Shown: in pieces, positions 54,437 to 64,000 of the stretch | Layout: each line of letters starts with the position of its first letter | Numbering within the stretch: the first letter of the stretch is position 1 | NCBI GenBank assembly: GCA_903939845.1 | Contig: CAJAIJ010000057.1 | Span: 1 to 64,000, forward strand | Direction of reading: 5' to 3' | Length of the DNA stretch: 64,000 nucleotides | From: an uncultured Solirubrobacterales bacterium | Lineage (GTDB): Bacteria > Actinomycetota > Thermoleophilia > Solirubrobacterales > 70-9 | The notes under the pieces: model-generated | What the model saw: the letters and a program-made list of their open reading frames with translations, nothing else | What the model was told of the DNA's origin: nothing | The model's database searches: none | Translations under genes and position numbers: made by a program

Positions 54437-54967
54437 GTGACGCAGAGCGGTCGGCATCTGCTGGTGGCCGCGATGGTCGTGACTTCGACCGTCGCGCTCG
54501 GTTCAGCGGCCGGATGCGAACGGACCGGAACGGCCGACTACCGACCGGGAGAGCGAAAGTCCGTCGAGTTCGAGCGGGTCGTAGACGGCGACACCGCCCT
54601 GATGAGGGTCGACGGCAGGACCGAGTCCGTGCGGTACATCGGGATCGACACCCCGGAGATGAACTGGGACAACCCGGACGACCTAGGGAGATGTGCAAGA
54701 AAGGCCATCCGGGCGACCGACTTCAACGAAAGCCGGCTCGAGAGCGGGAGGAAGGTCACGCTCGAGTTCGACGAGGAGCTACGGGACAAGTACGACCGGA
54801 TCCTGGCCTATGTAAGGGTCGATGGCCGCCTACTGAACGCCGCCCTCCTGAGGCGAGGCCTCGCAGAAACCCTCACCATTCCGCCGAATGACCGGTATGC
54901 AGACCGTTTTTCGGCTCTGGAGCAGCGTGCAGACCGGCGGTTCGGGAGTAGCGGCACGGCCTGCTGA
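54437..54967 (+). CDS. Thermonuclease (SNase)-like lipoprotein
   Basis: A 176-residue protein starting at GTG 54437. Signal/lipobox: LGSAAGCERTG (Cys about residue 25). The SNase fold shows VVDGDTALMRV, VRYIGIDTPEMNW, the Glu/Arg region VTLEFDEELRDKYDRILAYV and LLNAALLRRGLAE, close to Staphylococcus nuclease. It likely degrades DNA or RNA outside the cell. It follows the aldolase gene by 25 bases. Confidence 0.87.
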   Translation: MTQSGRHLLVAAMVVTSTVALGSAAGCERTGTADYRPGERKSVEFERVVDGDTALMRVDGRTESVRYIGIDTPEMNWDNPDDLGRCARKAIRATDFNESRLESGRKVTLEFDEELRDKYDRILAYVRVDGRLLNAALLRRGLAETLTIPPNDRYADRFSALEQRADRRFGSSGTAC

Positions 54968-55011
54968 CTTGGCCCCCCGGCCCCGGTTCTGCTACGGTCG
55001 AAAAAGCGAAT

Positions 55012-55027
55012 GGGGCGAAAACGCCCC
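55012..55027 (+). terminator. Short GC hairpin after the nuclease gene
   Basis: GGGGCG (55012-55017), an AAAA loop and CGCCCC (55022-55027) form a compact hairpin 45 bases after the nuclease stop. There is no T-run, so it may act as a weak terminator or as the 5' structure of the next small gene. Confidence 0.35.
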
Positions 55028-55081
55028 GCCCGCAGCTTCTACCCTCTGAAACTCCCCTCGGCAAGCACTATCGAAACTCCC

Positions 55082-55327
55082 ATGGCCCTCAAGATGCGAC
55101 AGAGCCTCAATCAGTTCGAAGCCGCCTTCGAACGGCAGAAGATGCTGGAGCAGAAGCGTCGTGAACAGCTCCGCAGGAGGGCCGTTGCCCGCTCTCACGT
55201 CCGCCGGGCAGAGCGCAGCCAGCAGGAGGGCAAGGTCAGGTTCAGCGTCCTGGCCGTCTGCCTCACGGTCACCGTCGTGGTGGTCACCGTCGCGATGTTC
55301 GAAGCGCTGACGATGATCGCCGGCTGA
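55082..55327 (+). CDS. Small single-helix membrane protein with basic coiled region
   Basis: An 81-residue protein. Residues 8-50 are a strongly charged helix (QFEAAFERQKMLEQKRREQL, then RRRAVARSHVRRAERSQQEG), followed by one membrane helix (FSVLAVCLTVTVVVVTVAMF). A frame extends upstream to 55010, but the ATG at 55082 gives a natural N-terminus. No family was recognised; topology suggests a cytoplasmic basic domain tethered to the membrane. Confidence 0.65.
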   Translation: MALKMRQSLNQFEAAFERQKMLEQKRREQLRRRAVARSHVRRAERSQQEGKVRFSVLAVCLTVTVVVVTVAMFEALTMIAG

Positions 55328-55357
55328 CCCCGGACGTTCTCGTTACGAACCTTTCCA

Positions 55358-55388
55358 CTTCCGACTGCCGGTCAGGCGCAGCCGGAAG
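55358..55388. terminator. Hairpin between convergent small gene and csrA
   Basis: CTTCCG-A-CTGC (55358-55368) pairs with GCAG-C-CGGAAG (55378-55388) around a 9-base loop in the 69-base convergent gap. Confidence 0.6.
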
Positions 55389-55396
55389 GGTAAACC

Positions 55397-55579
55397 TCAG
55401 GCCTCTTCGTCTTCTGCGGTGTCGCTGCGGGAGTCCTTGACTTCCTTGCGGAAGACCTCGACCTCGCGAGGCGCAGTGATGCCGATCCGGACCTTGTCGC
55501 CGGAGACACCCAGAACCATCACCTCGACGTCATCGCCGATGATGATGCTTTCCTCGGACTTTCTCGTTAGAACCAACAT
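55397..55579 (-). CDS. csrA: Carbon storage regulator CsrA
   Basis: A 60-residue RNA-binding protein: [20 protein letters not shown], then [18 protein letters not shown], the full CsrA fold including the RNA-contacting first strand and the R/E of strand five. It binds GGA motifs in mRNA leaders to control translation, often of flagellin. GGGGAAGG lies before the ATG. In-frame codons continue upstream to an ATG at 55690, but this would add 37 residues not found in CsrA. Confidence 0.93.
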   Translation of the reverse strand: MLVLTRKSEESIIIGDDVEVMVLGVSGDKVRIGITAPREVEVFRKEVKDSRSDTAEDEEA

Positions 55580-55880
55580 TCGTACCTTCCCCTGTTTCGT
55601 ATTCCGTTTCGAATCCGAGGCCGGGCGACCTACTTCCGCCTTCGCGGCCAATCCTTCCTGGATCTGCGCGAGGCCGGTCAACAGCCGCATACCTAGATTT
55701 GACTACATGATATCGGAACCGACTGATTGCAACTACCGTTGGAGAGCTCCGACATCGGCCAGAATACCCAACCGACCCCTCTCTGTGTCGGTGCCGGCCC
55801 CCTGATTCGAAGCCTCTGCCGGTCGGAACCGGACGTCCCGACACGCCCCCGAGACTCTCGCATAGACTCAATGATCAGCC
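55580..55880. other. Gene-free region between csrA and the acidic/basic protein gene
   Basis: About 300 bases between divergent starts. It should hold the csrA promoter and that of the next gene. I see no clear operator or RNA element in it. Confidence 0.4.
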
Positions 55881-56423
55881 ATGGCCAGAAAGTCTCTACG
55901 ACCACAGATGAACCAGATCCGCGCCTGGGTGCGTGAAGGCCGGACCGACGCCTGGATCGCCCACCAGCTCGATGTGAGCACTTCCGAGCTCAGGGAGTTT
56001 CGCCGTCAGCACGATCTCGCTCCGGGCGAGGACGACACCGGCTCCCTCGACGCCGACCTCCGCGACGAGATCGAGGCAGAGATCGAGGCCGCCGCGGCCG
56101 AGGAGGAGGCACTCGCCGAGTCCGTGGAAGAAGTCGAAGTCGAAGAAGAGGCCGAGACCGTCGACGAGGAGGAGACCGAGACCGACGGTGAAGAGGCCGA
56201 AGGACGACCCCGTCGCCGCCGGCGCAGGCGCCGCGGACGCGGACGGGGCGGGTCGAACGAACTCGAAGGGACCTTCGACCACGGCGAGGAGGGCTACGGA
56301 CTGTGGCTCGACCCGGCCGTCCAGGACATTCCTGCCTATCGCGACAACTGGGCAGGCAACCGCGAGGTCAAGGTCACGGTCGAGGAAGACCGGATCGTGA
56401 TCCGGCGCGTCGAGTCGGACTGA
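55881..56423 (+). CDS. HTH-like protein with acidic and arginine-rich disordered middle
   Basis: A 180-residue protein. Residues 7-45 look like a small helix-turn-helix (MNQIRAWVREGRTDAWIAHQ, LDVSTSELREFRRQHDLAPG). Residues 60-105 are nearly all Glu/Ala/Val, then a run of arginines and glycines (RPRRRRRRRRGRGRGG) and a C-terminal folded part (YGLWLDPAVQDIPAYRDNWA). The charge pattern suggests nucleic-acid binding and possible condensate behaviour. No family was recognised with certainty. Confidence 0.7.
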   Translation: MARKSLRPQMNQIRAWVREGRTDAWIAHQLDVSTSELREFRRQHDLAPGEDDTGSLDADLRDEIEAEIEAAAAEEEALAESVEEVEVEEEAETVDEEETETDGEEAEGRPRRRRRRRRGRGRGGSNELEGTFDHGEEGYGLWLDPAVQDIPAYRDNWAGNREVKVTVEEDRIVIRRVESD

Positions 56424-56471
56424 CCCGATCTCCCCCTCTCCCCGGCCCAGGGCCGACGGAGACCTGAAAGT

Positions 56472-56801
56472 TCAGTCCTCCACCTCTATGCGGCGGCCAC
56501 CCGCGAAATCTCTGGCCGTCTGTAGATGCAGCCAGAACGCAGCATCCACCAGTTCCTGGACGTCGCCTCGGCCGGGGTCCACACCGGGCAACCCCCGGGC
56601 CCAATCGGTTCCTGCCCCGTAGAGGTCGGCCAGATCACCTGCCGTGAAAGTCGCACCCAGCCGCCGTCGCAGGCCGTCCCTGACCGACTCGACCACCTCG
56701 AGGGCGACCTCGCCTCGCCCGGCGTCCTCGAGCCTGCGCAGGTGCTCGGCACCTGTCTCCCACCCGAAGAGGGCGTTGTCTAGCGGGTAGGAACCTTCCA
56801 C
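56472..56801 (-). CDS. Small hypothetical protein
   Basis: A 109-residue protein that looks mainly helical (AEHLRRLEDAGRGEVALEVV, DVQELVDAAFWLHLQTARDF). It starts at GTG 56801, 36 bases after the stop of the large membrane protein gene in the same frame, so it is likely cotranscribed. No family was recognised. Confidence 0.55.
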   Translation of the reverse strand: MEGSYPLDNALFGWETGAEHLRRLEDAGRGEVALEVVESVRDGLRRRLGATFTAGDLADLYGAGTDWARGLPGVDPGRGDVQELVDAAFWLHLQTARDFAGGRRIEVED

Positions 56802-56837
56802 CCGGACGATGTTGGCAGCTTCGACCGGCCGGTGGGC

Positions 56838-59003
56838 TCAGGGCGAGACCAGACCGGGTGCCTCCAGCCGCAGGTCAGGCCTTCCCCGGCAGAGGGAGGG
56901 GTCCAACGGTCCCCCGAGCTCGTAGACCACGACCGGAGGCCGTCCGGCGACCCGCTGCAGACCGTCCCGCTCGAACAGCCACTTCGCCTCATTGGGGTCG
57001 TCGGGAGGGCCCGTCGGGTCGAACTCGAGGAAGGGAGACACCACCAGAAAGCGAGCGCCGGTCCGGTTGACCTCCCTCCGGAAGGCGGCGCACTCCGAGA
57101 TCACGTCGAAACCGCCGCGTGGAGCATCCCGCCCCACATAACGGACCGTGTTGTCGAGTTCCGGGCCGAAGAACCCGTAGCCCCGGAAGCCGGCCGTGGT
57201 CCCGGCCAGGGCGATCGACTCGTCCCGGGTCGAGTCGGCCCACCGATACGGCTCGGTCATTCCGAGTTCCGGCTCGAAATCCCGGTAGCGCGAATCGAAG
57301 TAATGGTCCCCGAGGGGCCAGGCGATCAGGAGGGTGGCCGCACCGAGCGCTACACCGATCACTGCGGACGGCCTTCGACCTCCGACGATCCGCGAGATTC
57401 TCTCCCGGTTGGCCCAGGCGATCGCCGGCCCGAGGACGAAGACCGCCGCGACGAAGAGCCCGAAGAACCTGCCGGACAGGCCGTAGAGGGCGTCCATCCT
57501 CGATCCGAACACGAACAGGACCAGGAGGATGAGTCCCAGAACTACGGTGGCCTTTCGGCCTCGCAGCGGCCCGGCTAGCGGGACGAGGACCAGCCCGGCG
57601 GCCAGTGCCGGTGAGAGGAACCTCAGATTGATTCCGAAGGCGGTCGGCGAACCGGCCTCACCGGCTGCAGAGAGCGGGGTGAAGAGGTAGGCGGCCGCCG
57701 ACCCGAGGGTCGCCAGGGCCAGCAGCCTGACCGTAGGCCCGGGGGGCCGGGCTACGACCAGCAGGACCCCGATCACGAAGACGGCGAACAGCAGTGGCCA
57801 GAGGGGGCCCAGAGCCCGATCTAGCCCCGGCAGGAAGAAGTCCGACCATACGGTCCCGTCACCGAGGTAATCGAAAACCGTGAAGTCAGGCCGGCCCTCC
57901 TGAAGGCGATCCGGACCCGGGAGCGACAGAGGCCCGAGCTCCCTGAGCTGTGGCAGGGGGTTACCGGCGACGATCAGGTTCCGCAGGTACCAGAAGCCAC
58001 CACCCGCGACCGCACCGCCCAGAACCGCACCGGCCACCCGGAGGCGGCTACCGGCGGCTGCAGCGACCACCGTCGCCAGAGCGATGAGAACGGCAGGCGG
58101 AAGTGCCGTGACCTTGGTTCCGGCTGCCAGTCCGAGAGCGAGGCCGGCAACCGCGACGGGCCACCCCGGACCGAGCCGTCCCTGACCGGGCCGGGCCGCT
58201 GCGGCCGCGTTGACCAGGACCGCCAGTGCCGAGAGGATCAAGGCGATCGCCATGATGTCGTTCTTGGCGCTGCCGGGCTCCCTGACGACGAGCGTATGGG
58301 CCGAGAGCGCGACGCAGACTGCGATCGTGGTCAGGTGCGAGCGCCCCCAGGGCCGGCCCGCCACCCACGCCGCGAGCAGGGCCAGCCCGAGCCAGCCCAT
58401 GTTGACCACCAGTGACGGGAAGTCTCGGCCGGTCGTGACCATTCCGACCGTGTGAAGGACCTCCGAATTGAGCGGATACAGCCAGTTGACGAAGACCGTC
58501 TCCGGGCGATAGACGGAGAGGACGGAACCGGTCCGGGCGAACTCGGCGGAGAAGGGCAGGTGGTACCAGACCGAATCGAAATTGGTGATGCCTTCGTCGA
58601 AGGCGTAGGAGGCGAAGCTTGCCCACTGGCCGACCGTGGCCGCGACGACGAGGACGGCGAGGACGATTCCCCACGAGGGGATCGGAGTCCCGGAGGGAGG
58701 CCCGTCCTCTCCGGTCGGCCGAGGGTGGACCCGAAGCCAGGTGACCAGCGTGAGCAGTCCGAACACCAGAAGGAGGGTCCAACCCGAGAGGACACCGATG
58801 ACCCCGAGGACGATCGAGATGGAGACGACAAGGAAGACCGCGAGCAGAAGGGAGACCAGCAGGCCGGGTGGTCCGACCCAGTCCGGGAGGAGGTGGCGTC
58901 GCAATCGATCGGCCGAGAAGAACGCACCGCCGAGGACGGCAGCGAGGAGGACGATCCCGGCGTAGAACTCGATCACGGTCACCGTCACATTCCCTTCATG
59001 CAC
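56838..59003 (-). CDS. Large GT-C-like polytopic membrane protein
   Basis: A 721-residue protein with about fourteen hydrophobic segments and a soluble C-terminal domain (after about residue 575). The first large loop, after the early helices, has NFDSVWYHLPFSAEFARTGS, which resembles the DxxxYH-type catalytic loop of GT39/PMT- and ArnT-like lipid-linked glycosyltransferases. The C-terminal part includes EPYRWADSTRDESIALAGT. It probably transfers a sugar at the membrane. It lies 22 bases after ftsB on the same strand. Confidence 0.72.
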   Translation of the reverse strand: MHEGNVTVTVIEFYAGIVLLAAVLGGAFFSADRLRRHLLPDWVGPPGLLVSLLLAVFLVVSISIVLGVIGVLSGWTLLLVFGLLTLVTWLRVHPRPTGEDGPPSGTPIPSWGIVLAVLVVAATVGQWASFASYAFDEGITNFDSVWYHLPFSAEFARTGSVLSVYRPETVFVNWLYPLNSEVLHTVGMVTTGRDFPSLVVNMGWLGLALLAAWVAGRPWGRSHLTTIAVCVALSAHTLVVREPGSAKNDIMAIALILSALAVLVNAAAAARPGQGRLGPGWPVAVAGLALGLAAGTKVTALPPAVLIALATVVAAAAGSRLRVAGAVLGGAVAGGGFWYLRNLIVAGNPLPQLRELGPLSLPGPDRLQEGRPDFTVFDYLGDGTVWSDFFLPGLDRALGPLWPLLFAVFVIGVLLVVARPPGPTVRLLALATLGSAAAYLFTPLSAAGEAGSPTAFGINLRFLSPALAAGLVLVPLAGPLRGRKATVVLGLILLVLFVFGSRMDALYGLSGRFFGLFVAAVFVLGPAIAWANRERISRIVGGRRPSAVIGVALGAATLLIAWPLGDHYFDSRYRDFEPELGMTEPYRWADSTRDESIALAGTTAGFRGYGFFGPELDNTVRYVGRDAPRGGFDVISECAAFRREVNRTGARFLVVSPFLEFDPTGPPDDPNEAKWLFERDGLQRVAGRPPVVVYELGGPLDPSLCRGRPDLRLEAPGLVSP

Positions 59004-59025
59004 GGGGACGGCGAGCGACCTTCGG

Positions 59026-59400
59026 TCAGCGGTCCAGCCCGTTCACCACGTAGGGCTGCTCCCCCGGGATGACCATCCCCTGACGACGGGCCTCGCGCTC
59101 GAGCACCATCTCGCTCTGGAGGTGCTTCGTTCGGCGTTCGAGGTCCTCGTGCTCCGCCGTCACCTTCTGCAGCTCGGCCCGGGTCGAGCCGGCAAGTCGA
59201 TAGGACTGGGTGAGGTCGATCAGGGGTCCGATGTAAGAGATGAGAAGAACGGCGACCAGGAGCAGGAAGCCGATCCGGCCGACCCTGTCCCACCGTATCC
59301 GGCCGCTGCCGGCGAGCCCGGCATCGCGGCGCCGGGCAATCCTTCTCTTCGGTCGTTTCGAGGGCGGGCGTCGACGACCCGCATCGGCACTCGCTGCCAT
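59026..59400 (-). CDS. FtsB/DivIC-type septum formation initiator
   Basis: A 124-residue protein. A basic cytoplasmic tail (RRRPPSKRPKRRIARRRD) is followed by one membrane helix (IGFLLLVAVLLISYIGPLID) and a periplasmic coiled coil (ELQKVTAEHEDLERRTKHLQ). The ending MVLEREARRQGMVIPGEQPY is the family's GMVxPGE motif. It sits directly downstream of eno, as in other actinobacteria (Rv1024 type). It bridges FtsQ and FtsL in the divisome. The start MAASADAG is preferred. Confidence 0.88.
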   Translation of the reverse strand: MAASADAGRRRPPSKRPKRRIARRRDAGLAGSGRIRWDRVGRIGFLLLVAVLLISYIGPLIDLTQSYRLAGSTRAELQKVTAEHEDLERRTKHLQSEMVLEREARRQGMVIPGEQPYVVNGLDR

Positions 59401-59433
59401 CTTGCCGTCTTCCACGAAGACGGCTGGTTTCCT

Positions 59434-60738
<1,305 letters not shown>

Positions 60739-61428
60739 CTATTCCTGACCGTCGGGCCGGGGAGCCCGGGACTCTGCGAGCCGTCTCAGCGCCAGCTCGG
60801 GATCGACCCCCAGCCCCCTTGCGCGCTCGACGATCTCCCAGATCGCCTCGCCGATCTCGACCTCGTCGGCGGCGAGATCGGGGTTCCCGGCCTGGGAGTT
60901 GGCCGGTCGATCGGACGGGTCGAGCTTCCACTGGACCTTGGTCGCGTAGATCAGCGCCGGCAGGCCGGGCTTCCGCCAGTCACGGCTGGACGACCTGCCT
61001 TCGACGTCCCGTTTGATCACGTCCCACTGCTTCCTGACGTCCTCGGCCGTCTCGATGCCGGATCCCGAAGGGCCACTCTCCCCCGATCCTTCGTCCTCCG
61101 GGGGGTAGACGTGTGGGTGGCGGCGGATCAACTTCGCCGTGAGCTGATCGGTGATCGACGCGAGGTCGCCCTCTCCCCGTTCCTCCATGAGCAACGACAG
61201 GAAGACGACCTGGAACAGAACGTCGCCCAGCTCGTCTCGAATCGCCGGATCATCGCCTTCGGCGACGGCCTCGGCCAGCTCGAAGGCCTCTTCGACCGTA
61301 TGGGGGACGATCGACCGTGCGTCCTGCTCGCGGTCCCAGGGGCACTCGGACCTGAGCGTCCGGGTCACCTCGTCGAGCCGAGCGAGGGCTTCGGCCAGAT
61401 CCCGGTCAGGTTCGCCCTTTCCGGTCAT
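60739..61428 (-). CDS. mazG: MazG-type nucleoside triphosphate pyrophosphohydrolase
   Basis: A 229-residue protein. The first MazG half has CPWDREQDARSIVPHTVEEA and the metal motif EEAFELAEAVAEGDDPAIRD followed by ELGDVLFQVVFLSLLMEERG. The C-terminal part is shorter than in two-domain MazG and may have lost the second catalytic site. It cleaves abnormal NTPs. It starts MTGKGEPDRD, 10 bases before eno's frame region, within the mfd-PPIase-mazG-eno-ftsB cluster. Confidence 0.92.
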   Translation of the reverse strand: MTGKGEPDRDLAEALARLDEVTRTLRSECPWDREQDARSIVPHTVEEAFELAEAVAEGDDPAIRDELGDVLFQVVFLSLLMEERGEGDLASITDQLTAKLIRRHPHVYPPEDEGSGESGPSGSGIETAEDVRKQWDVIKRDVEGRSSSRDWRKPGLPALIYATKVQWKLDPSDRPANSQAGNPDLAADEVEIGEAIWEIVERARGLGVDPELALRRLAESRAPRPDGQE

Positions 61429-61453
61429 CGGTTCAGGACGGGGAGACTGTGGC

Positions 61454-62728
61454 TCAGCCGATCGGGATCGTGCCGCCGGCCGGTGCCCCTGTCGGGGCAG
61501 CAGCCTTGCCGCCCGGAGGTATGGGCCTCTGGGGCGGCGAGACGGGGGCGGCTCCGCCCAGGGGGTTCGCCGGGGCAGCGGCATCCCCTCCGGGAGCGAT
61601 CGGTGCATTCGCCGTAACCGCAGCCGGACAGGACAGGGGCAGCTCGCGATCCGAATCACCGGCGTCATCTTCGAAGCAGGCCGGGTCGGCAGCGGGGTTC
61701 CTTCCGTCGCCCTCGAAGTTCTGGCACCTGGCCACCAGATAGTCCTCTGCACAGAACGTCCTGGAACGCCACTTGGCGTTGTAGTCGGTGACGAAGGCGC
61801 TGAGGGCTTCCTGCTCCTTGGTCGGGAGGATCTGCTGCTTGATCTGCTCCTCGACCTCGGAGAGCTCTTGCGTCTCCTCCGGGTTGATCTTGGTCACCTT
61901 GAAGAAGTAGTTCTCATTCTCGACCGCGATCGGACCCTCGGTCTGGCCTTCCTCGGCCTCCATGATGGCCGGACCTGCCGGGTCGGGGAAGCTGCCCTCG
62001 GAGGCGACCGTCTCGCCGCCCTGGCTCTTGCTCGGGTTGACCGAGTACTCGCGGGCGAGCTTCTTGAACGACTTGTCGCTGTCGTCGGCCGCGAGCGCCT
62101 TCTCCACGGCCTCGGTCGACTTCTTGCCGGAGGTAACGATCAGGAGGATGTCGCGGCTCTCGGGGGTCGTGTACGCGTCGATCGACTCCTCGTATGCCTC
62201 CTCGATCTCACTTTCACTGGCAGGCGGAACGTCGTCCCGGATCTTCTCCTCGATCTTGGTGCTCAGGACCTGGAGCCGGACGCGGTCGAGGACCTGCTCG
62301 TTGGTGAACCCGCTGTCCTTCAGAAACTTGTTGTAGGCGGCCTCGCTGGGGAACTGGTCATCACGGATCGACCTGAACTGGTTCTCGACCTCACGGTCGG
62401 ATGCCGTCACTCCCAGCTCCGAGGCCTCACCTGTCAGCCAGGCCTGATCCAGGAGGTCGTTCATCGCGGCCTCTCTGATCTGCTCGTACTGGGCATCCTC
62501 CCTGGCCGGGGCCGACTGGAGACCGCTTCGCTTCCAGGCCTGGCGGAAGGCGATGTCGTAATCCTTCTGGGAGATGTTGCCGATGTCGTCTGGAACTTCT
62601 TCGACCAGGGCTACGTCGCCCTCGGGAACGGAAGGGTTACCGATCCCACCTGTGATCGCGAATCCGGCAAAAAGCAGGACCAGGAGTGCTCCGAAACCGA
62701 TCAGGCCGATCTTACGCGTGCTGCTCAT
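61454..62728 (-). CDS. SurA/PrsA-like foldase with parvulin domain
   Basis: A 424-residue protein. An N-terminal anchor (IGLIGFGALLVLLFAGFAIT) is followed by a SurA_N-type helical region (YEQIREAAMNDLLDQAWLTG) and a parvulin-like PPIase at about residues 195-300 (FKKLAREYSVNPSKSQGGET, FKVTKINPEE). A Cys-containing segment and a Pro/Gly/Ala tail come last. It helps exported proteins fold. It lies in the position occupied by a lipoprotein gene in some actinobacterial mfd-eno clusters. Confidence 0.87.
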   Translation of the reverse strand: MSSTRKIGLIGFGALLVLLFAGFAITGGIGNPSVPEGDVALVEEVPDDIGNISQKDYDIAFRQAWKRSGLQSAPAREDAQYEQIREAAMNDLLDQAWLTGEASELGVTASDREVENQFRSIRDDQFPSEAAYNKFLKDSGFTNEQVLDRVRLQVLSTKIEEKIRDDVPPASESEIEEAYEESIDAYTTPESRDILLIVTSGKKSTEAVEKALAADDSDKSFKKLAREYSVNPSKSQGGETVASEGSFPDPAGPAIMEAEEGQTEGPIAVENENYFFKVTKINPEETQELSEVEEQIKQQILPTKEQEALSAFVTDYNAKWRSRTFCAEDYLVARCQNFEGDGRNPAADPACFEDDAGDSDRELPLSCPAAVTANAPIAPGGDAAAPANPLGGAAPVSPPQRPIPPGGKAAAPTGAPAGGTIPIG

Positions 62729-62768
62729 CCAGAAAATCCTCCTCGGGCAACCCCGGTCGAAACTTCAC

Positions 62769-64000
62769 CTACCGGTCAGGCAGCATACCCGCACCGACCT
62801 CTTTGAGGGCCCCTGCGAGCGCCTGGACCGCCCTCAAGGCGGCTTCCGGTCCGTCGTCGGACTTCAGCGTCAACTCGTTTGCCTTCCAGTCGTAGATCGC
62901 TCCCGGAACCGCGGACGTGACCGAAGCCGATGCCTCGGAGTCGATCCGAACTCCGCTCAGGATGATTCGTCCGCCTGAGATCCGGACTGCCTCGACCCCG
63001 ACCATGGCCAGATCCAGACGGGCCCCCTGAAGGGCGATCAGGTTGGCGGCCTCAGGTGGCATCGGCCCGAACCGGTCGACGGCCTCGTCCTCGATCGCCT
63101 TCAGCTCTCCGGGCCTGGTCGCAGATGCGATTCGGCGGTGAATGTCGATCTTGGCCGCCTCGTAAGGGATCCAGGTGGCCGGGAGGAAGGCATCGACGTC
63201 GACGTCGAGCCTCACCGGTTCGGGCCGGGATTCACTCTCGGGACGACCCGACATCTCGGCCACCGCCTCGTCGATCAACTGGCAGTAGAGCTCGAAGCCG
63301 ACCGCGGCGACATGGCCGGACTGTTCATCGCCGAGCAGGTTGCCGGCTCCCCTTATGTCGAGATCCCTCATCGCGATCCGGAACCCGGAGCCGAGCTCGG
63401 TGTGGTCGGCCAGCGTGGCCAGACGACTGGATGCATCCTTGGTCAGGGCCTCTTCGTCGGGATACATCAGATAGGCGAAAGCCTTCTCCCGAGACCGCCC
63501 TACCCGTCCCCGGATCTGGTAAGCCTGGGCCAGTCCCAGACGGTCGGCACGGTCGACGATCAGGGTGTTGGCTGCCGGGATGTCGATCCCTGACTCGATG
63601 ATCGTGGTCGCTACCAGCACGTCGGCCTCGCCCTTCATGAAGGTAAGCATGGCCTCCTCGAGGTCACCTTCCGGCATCTGGCCGTGAGCGACCGTGACCC
63701 TGAGGCCCGGCACGATCGACCGAAGCGTCTCGGCCACCTGATCGAGCGATTCGACCCGGTTGTGGAGGAAGAAGATCTGGCCCTCCCTCTCGACCTCCCG
63801 CCGAATTGCCCGTTCGACCAGGCCCTCGTCCCACGGTCCCACGTAGGTCCTGACCGGTCGCCGTCCCTCGGGGGGCGTTTCGATCACCGAGATGTCCCTC
63901 AGCCCTGCCATCGACATCTGGAGCGTCCTCGGAATCGGGGTGGCCGAGAGCGACAGGACATCGACCTTCAGCTTCATCTGCCGGAGCAGTTCCTTCTGCT
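62769..64000 (-). CDS. mfd: Transcription-repair coupling factor Mfd (C-terminal part, cut by window edge)
   Basis: The 3' part (about 410 codons) of mfd; the 5' part lies beyond 64000. The helicase motor shows LLRQMKLKVDVLSLSATPIP (motif III), VATTIIESGIDIPAANTLIV, RADRLGLAQAYQIRGRVGRS (motifs V and VI), then RDLDIRGAGNLLGDEQSGH and the TRCF D7 domain. Mfd removes stalled RNA polymerase from lesions and recruits UvrA. Confidence 0.95.
   Translation of the reverse strand, partial: QKELLRQMKLKVDVLSLSATPIPRTLQMSMAGLRDISVIETPPEGRRPVRTYVGPWDEGLVERAIRREVEREGQIFFLHNRVESLDQVAETLRSIVPGLRVTVAHGQMPEGDLEEAMLTFMKGEADVLVATTIIESGIDIPAANTLIVDRADRLGLAQAYQIRGRVGRSREKAFAYLMYPDEEALTKDASSRLATLADHTELGSGFRIAMRDLDIRGAGNLLGDEQSGHVAAVGFELYCQLIDEAVAEMSGRPESESRPEPVRLDVDVDAFLPATWIPYEAAKIDIHRRIASATRPGELKAIEDEAVDRFGPMPPEAANLIALQGARLDLAMVGVEAVRISGGRIILSGVRIDSEASASVTSAVPGAIYDWKANELTLKSDDGPEAALRAVQALAGALKEVGAGMLPDR

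Noticed and set aside
55580-55690. CsrA with a 37-residue N-terminal extension
   Set aside because: CsrA invariably starts at the MLVLTRK strand, and a good ribosome site precedes that ATG.

Overview
The window is high-GC, gene-dense DNA, most likely from an actinobacterium of the Thermoleophilia/Solirubrobacterales type. This is inferred from the mfd - peptidyl-prolyl isomerase - mazG - eno - ftsB order at the right end (an actinobacterial arrangement), furA-katG, collagen-like secreted proteins, frequent GTG and TTG starts, and a sigma factor fused to a zinc-finger/transmembrane tail. The species cannot be named from sequence alone. Both edges cut genes: a DUF2252 protein on the left and mfd on the right.

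Left core region (1-29.6 kb): ordinary chromosomal genes. These are a four-gene redox/lipid-type set (SRPBCC, two FAD oxidoreductases, DUF2236), a FKBP isomerase, a beta-carbonic anhydrase, a divergent OsmC/DoxX pair with a clear palindromic operator, a CHAP hydrolase, an SbtA-type bicarbonate permease with its own divergent winged-helix regulator, a collagen-like surface protein, beta-oxidation-type enzymes, a VKOR homologue, typA, the furA-katG peroxide operon, a secreted peptidase of the tripeptidyl-aminopeptidase type, an enolase-superfamily protein and a Cys-type sulfatase.

Genomic island (29,599-46,363): a 16.7-kb segment bounded by a perfect 43-bp direct repeat. The right copy is the 3' half, through the anticodon loop, of an intact initiator tRNA-fMet gene. 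The left copy is the orphaned 3' half of the same tRNA, still next to a strong terminator. By eye the island is less GC-rich than its flanks, and it has no integrase. Its cargo concerns metals, exported thiols and the cell wall: an ArsR - P1B-type ATPase - M56 peptidase (BlaR-like) - BlaI operon; a DsbA - VKOR - small membrane protein - cupredoxin - large membrane protein operon; two M23 peptidases, one behind a c-di-AMP (ydaO) riboswitch; a thioredoxin-fold lipoprotein; a ZIP permease with a two-domain multicopper oxidase; and a nucleotide cyclase domain, an AraC regulator, a transglutaminase-like protein and an AhpD-like protein. Three copies of a BlaI-type operator (TACTACA-N3-TGTAGTA) sit in front of the DsbA operon, between the ArsR operon and the riboswitch-controlled peptidase, and in front of the second M23 peptidase. 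This suggests one BlaR/BlaI circuit ties the island together. It is the most interesting candidate system in the window.

Right core region (46.4-64 kb): an SDR, Ppx/GppA, a membrane protein with a SHOCT tail, tRNA-Leu(UAA), the ECF sigma fusion, a UPF0173 hydrolase, a rhomboid-like protein with a zinc ribbon, DhnA-type fructose-bisphosphate aldolase, a nuclease lipoprotein, csrA, a large GT-C-like membrane protein, then ftsB, eno, mazG, a SurA/PrsA-like isomerase and mfd. No CRISPR array, prophage or insertion sequence was seen.
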